The notes beneath the pieces were generated by a model. The model searched no databases. It was not told where the DNA came from and saw nothing but the letters and a program-made list of their open reading frames with translations. From Pelomonas sp036401055 (GTDB lineage: Bacteria; Pseudomonadota; Gammaproteobacteria; Burkholderiales; Burkholderiaceae_C): a DNA stretch of 14,907 bases. The DNA lies in the NCBI GenBank assembly GCA_036401055.1, contig DASWWC010000225.1:1-14907 (forward strand). Reading direction: 5' to 3'. Shown one piece after another: positions 8,601-13,979 of the stretch (positions are counted from its first letter, which is position 1; the number at the start of each line of letters is the position of its first letter). The position numbers and the translations under genes were made by a program.

Positions 8601-11152
8601 GCCTCGCCGCACCGCCTGGCACCGTCACGCCCGACAGCCGCTTCGACGCCGGCAGCGGCGCCTGCCGCTTCGAGATCGACACCGGTGCCCAGCCCCCGAG
8701 GCCATGGATCAACGTCATCGCCAACGAGGACTTCGGCTGCCAGGTGTCCGAGCGCGGCAGCGGCGTTGCGTGGGCCGGCAACAGCCGGCTGCATCAGATC
8801 ACGCCGTGGTCCAACGACGCGCTACTGGACTCGCCTGGCGAATGGCTGATCCTGCACTGCCTCGCCAGCGGCAAGGCCTGGTTGCTGGGCCGAGCCAGCG
8901 CCAGCCAGTCCGTCACCCACGTCCCCGGCGCCACGGCCATGGCCTTCCAGTTACCCGGCATGGTGGTTCGGCTGCGCTGGACGGTGGACGCGGTGACCGC
9001 CGTCAAGCAATGTCAGGTGGAACTGCACGCCGCCCCCGGCCGGCCACCACGGCCCATGCGCCTGCTGGCCGCCGCGCAATGGCAGTTGGGCATGGACAGC
9101 GGCGCTCGCCGCAGCGTCGTGACGCGACTGGAACCGGCCTTCGGAGAGGGCCCGCTGCTGGCGCTGGCCACGCAGGCCGACGGCCTCAATGGCTTCGGCG
9201 GCCACACTGCTTGGATGGCCCTGCGCCCACCTCGCGAAGGCGACCTGGCCGCAGGGCAGATCGATGCGATGGCGGGCGACGAGGCGCTGTGGCCCTGGCC
9301 GGAGGAGGCCGGCTTCACACCCGACCTGAACCACCCCCGACCCTGGGACGCCGCCATCGAGGCCAGCGGCGACCGCCGCCTGCTCTTCGACGACGAGGGC
9401 CGCCTCGTCGTGCCGCACGCGCTGGACGGCCAGGCCGGCCCCGCCACTGACCCCGCCGCGCTGCTGGCCGTGCCACTGCGCCTGGAGGCCGGCCATGCCT
9501 GGCATGGCACCGTGCTGCTGGGGCACGCGCCCAGTCTGGCGGCTGCGCGCGAGCAAGCCGTCAGCGCCTGGCAGGCCGACCCGCTGCGGCGACTGGCCGC
9601 ACAGCGCCAGGTGTGGCGCGACCTGAGCGCACCGGTGCAGGTGGAGACGCCCGACCCAGCCTTCGATGCGCTGGTGAACCACTGGCTGCCGGCCCAAGTG
9701 CTGGGCTGCCGCATGTGGGCGCGCGCCGGCTTCTACCAGGCTGGCGGCGCCTTCGGCTTCCGCGACCAGCTGCAGGACTCGATGGCCCTGGTGCAGCACG
9801 CCCCCGAGCGGCTGGCAGCGCAGATCCGCCGTCATGCCGCGCGCCAGTTCCCGCCCGGCGACGTGCAGCACTGGTGGCACGAGCCGGCGGGCGCCGGCGT
9901 GCGCACGCATTTCGCGGATGACCGGCTGTGGCTGGCACTCGCACTGGCGCTGTACGTGGAGCGCACCGGCGACGCCGCACTCGCCGACGAACCCCTGCCC
10001 TTCCTGCAGGGTCGCCCCGTGCCCGAGGGCCAGGAAGATGTCTACGAGGTGCCCGCCATCAGCGACGAGACGGCGCCCATCTACGAGCATGCGGCGCGTG
10101 CCATCGACATCAGCCTGCCGGTGGGCGTCCACGGCTTGCCGCTGTTCGGCACGGGCGACTGGAACGACGGCATGAACCGCGTCGGCGCCGAGGGTCGGGG
10201 CGAGTCGGTCTGGATGGGCTTCTTCCTGTGCGCCGTCATCGATGCGCTGCGCCCGCTGGCACTGGCGCGGGGTGAATCGGCCCGCGCGGCCCGCTGGCAG
10301 CAGGCCCGCGAGAAGCTCGCCGCCGCCTTGGACGCTCAGGCCTGGGACGGTCGCTGGTACCGCCGCGGCTGGTTCGACGACGGCAGCATCCTCGGCACGC
10401 ATGACGACACTGAATGCCGCATCGACCTCATCGTGCAGGCCTGGGCCGTGCTGACTGGCGCCACCCGCCCCGAGCGCGCGACGCAGGCCCTGGACAGCGC
10501 CTGGCGTGAACTGCACGACCGCGACGCCCACCTCCTGCGCCTGCTGTGGCCGCCGCTCAAGGATCACGAGCCGCCGGCCGGCTACATCCAAGCCTATCCG
10601 GGCGGCGTGCGCGAGAACGGCGGTCAGTACAACCACGGCGCCACCTGGGCGCTGATGGCCAGCGCCCGGCTGGGACAGGCCGAGCGCGCCTGGGCGGCCT
10701 TCACGGCCATCAGCCCGGCCCACCGCGGCCCGCACGGCGCGCCCTACGGGCTGGAACCCTACGCGGTGGCCGGCGACATCGAGGCCGCCGCCCCGCATGC
10801 AGGGCGCGGCGGCTGGAGCTGGTACACGGGCGCGGCCGGCTGGCTGCTGCGGGCGGCCGTCGAGTCGTTGTGCGGCGCGAAGCTGGCGGATGGCCAGTTG
10901 CGCGTGCAGCCCTGCTTGCCGCCACACTGGCCGCAGGCCAGCGTGCAGTTGCTGACCCAGGGGCGGCGCATCGAGGTGCTGATCCAGCGCGCGCCGCCCG
11001 GCGCCGGCACTGCCCCGCCGCCCGGATACCGAGTGCTGGTGCCCGGCGCCACGCTGGCGCTGGGCGAGGTCGGCGGCGACGACCTGCGGCTCTGGGTGCC
11101 GGTCACCGAAGCCACGCCGGCCCGCGCGGCGGAGACAGCGGCGGTGCTGTGA
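2645..11152 (+). CDS. ndvB: Cyclic beta-1,2-glucan synthase (NdvB/Cgs type, GT84-GH94)
   Basis: This giant inner-membrane enzyme (2835 residues, close to the roughly 2800-2900 of the family) makes cyclic beta-1,2-glucan from UDP-glucose. It starts, elongates and cyclises the chain, and a phosphorylase-type domain controls its length. Residues 1-420 are a soluble N-terminal region. Hydrophobic spans lie near 423-449, 454-479, 842-885, 903-936, 973-991 and 998-1017. The GT84 domain between them has VTLDADTALPP (metal-binding DxD at D651/D653) and RIHRWTRGDW (805-814), the R-x-x-R-W-type acceptor motif. A glycoamylase-like domain (about 1190-1440) shows GLKSWSGSMFE, WGVSESAY and HHHGM (1421-1425). 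Carbohydrate-binding regions follow. The C-terminal GH94 domain (about 2280-2780) has FGFRDQ (2370-2375), GTGDWNDGM with D2508 in the position of the GH94 general acid, and QYNHGATWA near 2661. No motif looks broken. The ATG at 2645 is the earliest start after an in-frame stop at 2612; its ribosome site is weak. The exporter (NdvA/Cgt) is not in this window. Confidence 0.95.
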   Translation: MTAPRSTAPDLTPAGAAQAFVRLASGPEAAAAPVRAVQFGAERFAEHGRSLAAAQRVDDPSSQPRPFSPRLRSNLRVWAAALDVLSEEGLQADIDPAHAWLLDNARIMQQQLDEVLHDLPRSYFQRLPRLADEPLQGLPRVYGVAWAWVAHADSSLELPLLHHFLTGHHEVEALTLRELWALPSTLRVVLVENLRRLAERAAWRHLARRAAQRLFETLPHMEAAAVRTQLQQWQSAWPRDPALAALALRLHERLTDRALGQPGERDADDSAWTAASTWLAEVLPDPTAAQAAEQAESAADHQSIRNAIGSLRNLGAADWAGLFEAVHPTLRALSRIDVYRQEHEATRDRVMHAIEALTERHGAAEADVAQVLSLLCNDPAWSEDAEERAPLYWLAGPGYPQLLVELRLKPTGGERLAAALRRHRVALYLACLAALLGATVFAVLILGLPHGAGWPMAVAAVLLSLLPASEAVVALANRLISESAAPARLPRLNWPHGIPPTARSLVVIPCLLTRTRGITTLLAQLERHHLANLEAETQFALLSDWGDAKAQHQPQDEALLAHARAGIEALNLRHGSACDGRPRFLLLHRERRWSESEQRWIGWERKRGKTETLTVLLAGLPAPPGLPPEHFVDLGALSTPAPGIRHLVTLDADTALPPGALRELVAIAAHPLNRPRLGTSASGAVTVVRGHGMLQPRVATPLATAAGSSTVHGTGFHSLFAGQPGLDPYSAASSEVYQDLFDEGSATGKGLIDVQAAARVLAHRLPEGQVLSHDLLEGSLMRCAGVSDVVLVEPAPMHADVAASRIHRWTRGDWQLLPFLAHPTKWGLHGIHVWKMLDNLRRSLVAPAALLLLVASWVGVGLTPAYALGLVAAAFGAGPLMGALAASAPARDRISLPRFYRQAAIELARAIGGVVWHVAMLPASTWLSLDAIARALWRQRVSHQHLLEWTTADAAEAAARTDWLPLWRQHRRLTIASGVLALLLMTPALIGRSVDWDMALPLLAAWALSPLWIGLASRPRTRPRREAIDDDARQYLLGVARDTWRWFERWVTKDDNDLPPDNVQFDPDIAVAHRTSPTNIGLYLLSACCAREFGWLHDVGLAERIQRTLDTLDRLPRHRGHFYNWLDTQSLAVLDPPYVSSVDSGNLCAHLLVVAAACEGFARGGEGMPPPPAVAEALNAVAARARAIALAHDFGWLYDPQRRLLHIGAVVGVGTEPGTERLDLNHYDLLASEARLASLVAIAKGDIPPAHWGALGRPFFSRGRVTGLKSWSGSMFEMLMPSLVLDEPAGSALAEAARATVMEQIRAGRAAGLPWGVSESAYARRDHSLAYQYGPQGVASLALRDTPTDELVVAPYASLMATMVMPRAAVANLRALQALGARHDGGFMEALDYTQARQPEAADATSQPGRRFQRIGTTMAHHHGMSLVALTEVLCGGAPQRWADAEPRLCAVRWLLHERAPHKVAPLREPPPRPVRNTPRRARISLVVPELHGRALPATAWLGHGKLTAMVREHGGGTLVWGEPGSQVLVSRWRDDLAQDLLGHHLHLRDLDLHWNGSPEQSPWRSLTLRPTPGPQWRYSCRLHPASAQFNAEGEELQAHTETWVAVEDDVELRRITLRNLARRPRQLALVSSFEPVLAPAKADLAHPAFGKLFLQARWEPEQQALHWQRLPRGPNEQPVHAVHALVGVELDGGARLEQSRASADRAHWLARGGTPGQPGGVIAHANAQALLGADMPGLETEAGPLDTGNDPISLLHLVLTLPPGARVTLTLATAAAREPRTLDHLLDKLRQPALCERSLTLAHTMAGVRTQGASLAPGAWRAGLTLQTLLTSQAAREPLPVPETGFERDALWRHGISGDDPIVLIRVADATGVVMVRELCALLQAQGSPLPVDVVVLDAEPPSYLAPVSRALRSLAEQQLQGRCRVHVLADETVGPDTRFALNLLARVRWFADGRPLAQQLERLGQSHEQSAKARRGAGATLVSSLAAPPGTVTPDSRFDAGSGACRFEIDTGAQPPRPWINVIANEDFGCQVSERGSGVAWAGNSRLHQITPWSNDALLDSPGEWLILHCLASGKAWLLGRASASQSVTHVPGATAMAFQLPGMVVRLRWTVDAVTAVKQCQVELHAAPGRPPRPMRLLAAAQWQLGMDSGARRSVVTRLEPAFGEGPLLALATQADGLNGFGGHTAWMALRPPREGDLAAGQIDAMAGDEALWPWPEEAGFTPDLNHPRPWDAAIEASGDRRLLFDDEGRLVVPHALDGQAGPATDPAALLAVPLRLEAGHAWHGTVLLGHAPSLAAAREQAVSAWQADPLRRLAAQRQVWRDLSAPVQVETPDPAFDALVNHWLPAQVLGCRMWARAGFYQAGGAFGFRDQLQDSMALVQHAPERLAAQIRRHAARQFPPGDVQHWWHEPAGAGVRTHFADDRLWLALALALYVERTGDAALADEPLPFLQGRPVPEGQEDVYEVPAISDETAPIYEHAARAIDISLPVGVHGLPLFGTGDWNDGMNRVGAEGRGESVWMGFFLCAVIDALRPLALARGESARAARWQQAREKLAAALDAQAWDGRWYRRGWFDDGSILGTHDDTECRIDLIVQAWAVLTGATRPERATQALDSAWRELHDRDAHLLRLLWPPLKDHEPPAGYIQAYPGGVRENGGQYNHGATWALMASARLGQAERAWAAFTAISPAHRGPHGAPYGLEPYAVAGDIEAAAPHAGRGGWSWYTGAAGWLLRAAVESLCGAKLADGQLRVQPCLPPHWPQASVQLLTQGRRIEVLIQRAPPGAGTAPPPGYRVLVPGATLALGEVGGDDLRLWVPVTEATPARAAETAAVL

Positions 11153-11164
11153 GGCCGCAGCAAA

Positions 11165-11186
11165 ACGGCGGCCATGGGGCCGCCGT
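11165..11186 (-). terminator. Rho-independent terminator, T-tract on the minus strand, between convergent genes
   Basis: A perfect 9-bp stem (ACGGCGGCC with GGCCGCCGT) closes a 4-base loop at 11174-11177. Read on the minus strand, the stem is followed by T residues (GCCGTTTTG), the classical arrangement. It lies 21 bp past the stop of the 67-residue gene, so it is that gene's terminator. The hairpin also starts 12 bp after the ndvB stop and may slow plus-strand transcription, but no T-run follows on that side. Confidence 0.75.
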
Positions 11187-11207
11187 CGGATGATTGAGAA
11201 GAGAGAC

Positions 11208-11411
11208 TCAGACAGTCAGGCTCAGCGCCACTGCCATCAGCACGGTGCCCATGACGACGGTCGTGAACACACGCTCGCTGATGGCCGCGTCCAGCGCCTC
11301 CAGCGAACAGAGCATGCGCAGCTTGCGGTCGGACAGCGTGCGGCACTGGCGCAGATGGACGTCCAGGCTGTCGAGATGCTGGCGCAGCAGATGGTCGGTG
11401 ACGCGAGACAT
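11208..11411 (-). CDS. Small C-terminally tail-anchored protein, 67 residues
   Basis: No known family recognised. The protein begins MSRVTDHLLRQHLDSLDVHL, continues as a charged, probably helical stretch with two cysteines (C33 and C43 by my count), and ends in a hydrophobic segment of about 20 residues (VFTTVVMGTVLMAVALSLTV) with nothing after it. That is the layout of a tail-anchored inner-membrane protein with a cytoplasmic N terminus. Evidence that it is a real gene is unusually good for its size: GAGGAGG sits 5 bases before the ATG, and an intrinsic terminator with a T-run follows the stop. An in-frame ATG at 11448-11450 could give a form 13 residues longer, but its ribosome site is weaker. 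It diverges from the osmoprotectant importer gene (109-bp gap) and converges on ndvB. A regulatory or scaffolding role at the membrane is only a guess. Confidence 0.78.
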   Translation of the reverse strand: MSRVTDHLLRQHLDSLDVHLRQCRTLSDRKLRMLCSLEALDAAISERVFTTVVMGTVLMAVALSLTV

Positions 11412-11416
11412 AAGGC

Positions 11417-11423
11417 CCTCCTC
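11417..11423 (-). promoter_or_regulatory. Ribosome binding site of the 67-residue gene
   Basis: On the minus strand this reads GAGGAGG, separated by 5 bases from the ATG at 11409-11411. It is the strongest Shine-Dalgarno match at a supported start in the window, and it decides the choice of this ATG over the in-frame ATG at 11448-11450. Confidence 0.75.
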
Positions 11424-11489
11424 TGAAACTGTGTCTTCAACTCTAGTCATGCCGGACCTCTGTTGCATTCGGACACCGCGGCGCCTGCT

Positions 11490-11509
11490 TGTAGGGCGAG
11501 TCCGACAGG
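11490..11509 (+). promoter_or_regulatory. Conserved motif TGTAGG-N6-CCGACAGG, copy 2 (upstream of the osmoprotectant importer)
   Basis: TGTAGG (11490-11495), six bases, then CCGACAGG (11502-11509), matching the copy at 2571-2590 at all 14 fixed positions and with the same spacer length. It lies in the 109-bp gap between the 67-residue gene (-) and the importer gene (+). Only 11 bases separate its end from the ATG at 11521, so its last bases overlap the weak ribosome site AGGA of the importer. Binding of a protein here could therefore block both transcription and, if transcribed, translation initiation. Which of the two divergent genes it serves cannot be told. Confidence 0.5.
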
Positions 11510-11520
11510 ACCACACCGCC

Positions 11521-13068
11521 ATGAGGCACCATGCGCGCATGTGGACCCGCCGGTTGCTTCGACTGCTGATGCCCCTCCTAACGGCATGGTTTGCCGGCGC
11601 CAGCTGCGCCGCCCCTGCGCTCCAGGTCGGCTCCAAGCGTTTCACCGAGAGCTATGTGCTGGGTGAAATCGTCACGCAGACGCTGGTCGCCCAGGGCATC
11701 GCTGCGGAGCACCGCCAGGGCTTAGGCAACACGGCCATCCTTGCCGCCGCGCTGCAGCAGGGCCAGATCGACCTCTACCCGGAGTACACCGGCACCATCG
11801 TGCGCGAGCTGCTCAAGCGCGATGCGCCCGCCGATGCGCAGGCACCGCTGGCGCAGCTCAACAGCTGGCTGCAGCCGCTGGGCCTAAAGGCCGCCGTGCC
11901 GCTGGGTTTCAACAACAGTTATGCGCTGGCCATGCGCGAGGCGGATGCGGCGCGGCTGGGTATCGCAACCGTCTCGGAGCTGGCCGCAAGACTCGGCAAG
12001 GATGCACGGGAGCTCAAACCCGGCCTGTCGCACGAGTTCCTCGCGCGTGCGGACGGCTGGCCGGCGCTGCAACGCGCCTACGGGCTGAAGCTCGATGCCG
12101 GCGCTGGTCTGGACCATGGTCTGGCCTATACGGCGCTGGCCGGCCGCCAGGTCGACCTGATCGACGTCTACACGACCGATGCCCAGCTCGCCCGCCAGCC
12201 AGTGCGAGTGCTGCGCGACGACCGCGGCTTCTTCCCGCGCTACGACGCCGTGCTGCTCATGCGCGCAGCGGTGGATGAGCGCCCGCTGCTGGGCTTGACT
12301 GGCCGGCTGCCGGAGGCTGAGATGACCCGCCTGAATGCTGCCGCTGAGCTTGACGGCCGCCCCTTTGCCGACGTGGCCCGGGAATTCCTGCAATCGGAGG
12401 CGGGCGGCACGGCAAGCCGAGGCTTGATGGCGCGGCTGCTGGCGCCCGATCTCGGCAGGCTGCTGTTCCAGCACCTGGCCCTGGTGCTGGCTTCCCTGGG
12501 GCTGGCGGTTGCCGTGGCCGTCCCGCTGGGCATCGCGGCCCATCGCCTGCCGCGCCTGGCCGCGCCGGTCATGGCCATGGCGGGCCTGCTGCAGACGCTG
12601 CCATCCCTGGCGCTGCTGGCCTTCCTGATCGCCCTCGTCGGCCGCATCGGCTTCGCGCCGGCCCTGCTGGCCTTGTTCGTCTACGCGCTGCTGCCCATCG
12701 TGCGCAACACGCACGCCGGCCTGCAGACCGTGCCCACCGGCTTGACCGAGGCAGCGCTGGCGCTGGGCCTGACGCGCGGCCAGACGTTGCGCGCCGTCGA
12801 GCTGCCGCTGGCCCTGCCGACGCTGATGGCCGGCGTGAAGACGGCGGCCGTCACCAATGTCGGCACCGCCACCGTGGCCGCCTTCGTCGGTGCCGGTGGC
12901 CTGGGCGAACGCATCGTGGCGGGCCTGGCCGTCAATGACACGACGCTGATGCTGGCCGGCGCCCTGCCCGCCGCGGCCCTGGCCATCGTCGTGCAGCTGC
13001 TCTTCGACTTCCTGGAGCGGCGCGTCACGCACAATGGACGGGTCGAATCCAGGGACGGAAGGACATGA
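11521..13068 (+). CDS. Osmoprotectant (glycine betaine/choline-type) ABC importer: binding domain fused to permease
   Basis: This single polypeptide of about 515 residues has two parts. A signal sequence (RRLLRLLMPLLTAWFAGASCA) leads into an OpuAC/ProX-type binding domain (about residues 35-290), recognisable from VGSKRFTESYVLGEIVTQ and the box QIDLYPEYTGT. Residues about 315-505 are a binding-protein-dependent permease with several hydrophobic spans. Its EAA loop starts near residue 410 (EAALALGLTRGQTLRAVELP), where the ATPase would dock. The expected role is uptake of a quaternary-amine compatible solute; the exact ligand cannot be read off. Known fusions of this type often carry the permease first; here the binding domain comes first. 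No ATPase gene is present in the window. The start is ATG 11521 with weak AGGA 10 bases upstream, or ATG 11539; both keep the signal sequence. The stop overlaps the next start (ATGA), indicating an operon. Confidence 0.88.
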   Translation: MRHHARMWTRRLLRLLMPLLTAWFAGASCAAPALQVGSKRFTESYVLGEIVTQTLVAQGIAAEHRQGLGNTAILAAALQQGQIDLYPEYTGTIVRELLKRDAPADAQAPLAQLNSWLQPLGLKAAVPLGFNNSYALAMREADAARLGIATVSELAARLGKDARELKPGLSHEFLARADGWPALQRAYGLKLDAGAGLDHGLAYTALAGRQVDLIDVYTTDAQLARQPVRVLRDDRGFFPRYDAVLLMRAAVDERPLLGLTGRLPEAEMTRLNAAAELDGRPFADVAREFLQSEAGGTASRGLMARLLAPDLGRLLFQHLALVLASLGLAVAVAVPLGIAAHRLPRLAAPVMAMAGLLQTLPSLALLAFLIALVGRIGFAPALLALFVYALLPIVRNTHAGLQTVPTGLTEAALALGLTRGQTLRAVELPLALPTLMAGVKTAAVTNVGTATVAAFVGAGGLGERIVAGLAVNDTTLMLAGALPAAALAIVVQLLFDFLERRVTHNGRVESRDGRT

Positions 13069-13880
13069 ACGGCAAGGTGACATCGGGCTTGTGGGCGGCC
13101 TGCATGCTGGCGGCAACGGCGACCGCCGAGGCAGGCTGTTCCCGCACCATCGAAGTACCGATGGCACCCGTCGGGCTTAGCGTCAGCTTCGACGGCGATC
13201 GCAGCGGCGGCATTTATCCGACGCTGCTGCGCGAGATCGGCGTCGCTGCGGGCTGCGAGTTCCAGATCCAGCGCGTGCCGCGTGCCCGGCTGCAGAGGAT
13301 GTTCGAGTCCGGCCAAGCCGACCTGCTGCTGCCCGCCTCGGCGTCGCCGTCGCGCGAGGGCGACGGCGAGTTCGTGCCGCTGGTCCAGGTACGGGCCAGC
13401 CTTGTCACGCTGACGCATGAGGGTCCAGTGCCCCGCTCCCTGGCCGAGCTGATCGCCCAACCGGGCCTCAAGCTGGCCGTCGTGCGCGGTTTCAATTTCG
13501 GGCCGGCCTACGAGGGCGCCGTGGCCGCGCTGCGCCGGCAAAAGCGCCTTGTCGAGGAATCCAACGTCGCTGGCGTCGCCCGCGCCCTGCGCCAGGGTCT
13601 GGCCCAGGGCACCGTCATGACCGCTTCCATCTTCATCGGCACGCTGCTCGGGGAGACTGAGTTGGCGCCACTGGTCAAACAGATGCGGGTGGAGCCGCTG
13701 GACGAACTCGGCTGGTCGGAGAGCGGTGTCTACCTGTCGCGCCACACGCTGAACGAAGCCGACCGCCGCCACCTCCGCCAGCTTTTCACGCAGATGGCCA
13801 GATCCGGGCGGGTCTGGCAACTGCTCAATGACGGCCATCCGCCTGGTAGCCTCGGCAGCAGCATCCGGCCGCTGCCGTAG
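13065..13880 (+). CDS. Periplasmic solute-binding protein, family 3 (SBP_bac_3-like)
   Basis: This 271-residue protein begins with a signal peptide (MNGKVTSGLWAACMLAATAT...AEA, cleavage likely after residue 23). The residues before Cys25 do not form a lipobox, so it should be soluble in the periplasm. The mature part follows the two-lobe family-3 binding-protein pattern: VPMAPVGLSVSFDGDRSGGIYPTLLREIG, then RARLQRMFESGQADLLLPASAS, LKLAVVRGFNFGPAY, and a C-terminal helix ending GRVWQLLNDG. Such proteins usually bind amino acids for ABC importers, but many orphan copies have unknown ligands. The ATG overlaps the previous stop (ATGA), with AGGGA 9 bases upstream, so it is translationally coupled to the osmoprotectant importer. 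The importer already has its own binding domain from another family, so the purpose of this second one is unclear. Cys25 and the cysteine in AAGCEF could form a disulfide. Confidence 0.82.
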   Translation: MNGKVTSGLWAACMLAATATAEAGCSRTIEVPMAPVGLSVSFDGDRSGGIYPTLLREIGVAAGCEFQIQRVPRARLQRMFESGQADLLLPASASPSREGDGEFVPLVQVRASLVTLTHEGPVPRSLAELIAQPGLKLAVVRGFNFGPAYEGAVAALRRQKRLVEESNVAGVARALRQGLAQGTVMTASIFIGTLLGETELAPLVKQMRVEPLDELGWSESGVYLSRHTLNEADRRHLRQLFTQMARSGRVWQLLNDGHPPGSLGSSIRPLP

Positions 13881-13898
13881 GCCCGTGGCGCAGGGCCT
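13879..13898 (+). terminator. Weak hairpin at the end of the importer operon
   Basis: AGGCCC (13879-13884) pairs with GGGCCT (13893-13898) across an 8-base loop, followed by only a short T-containing stretch (TCGTC). The stem includes the last two bases of the stop codon. This is a marginal intrinsic terminator; its placement exactly at the stop is the main support. Confidence 0.3.
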
Positions 13899-13946
13899 TC
13901 GTCATCCGGATTGGGGATTCGCCGCCTGCGGCCAGCGCCTAAGGTG

Positions 13947-13966
13947 GACGGTCGATATTGACCGTC
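13947..13966. promoter_or_regulatory. Inverted repeat GACGGTC-N6-GACCGTC before the GH19 gene
   Basis: Two perfect 7-base arms (13947-13953 and 13960-13966) flank GATATT, a locally AT-rich centre. The repeat ends 13 bases before the ATG of the GH19 gene and just ahead of its ribosome site CGGAG (13968-13972). It could be an operator for a dimeric regulator or, if inside the transcript, a hairpin affecting translation. No convincing -35/-10 pair could be placed with confidence in the 99-bp gap. Confidence 0.42.
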
Positions 13967-13979
13967 ACGGAGCCTTGCC

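Noticed and set aside
8951..10927. A 658-codon open frame on the minus strand, antisense to the ndvB C-terminal region.
   Set aside because: The plus strand encodes the GH94 domain with intact motifs there. Long antisense frames are expected in GC-rich genes, and the translation is low-complexity (Gln/Gly/Ala/Arg/His-rich) with no recognisable domain.
11194..11520. The importer reading frame extends upstream to 11194.
   Set aside because: The extension encodes Ser/Arg-rich residues, overlaps the well-supported 67-residue gene on the other strand, and would bury the signal sequence internally.
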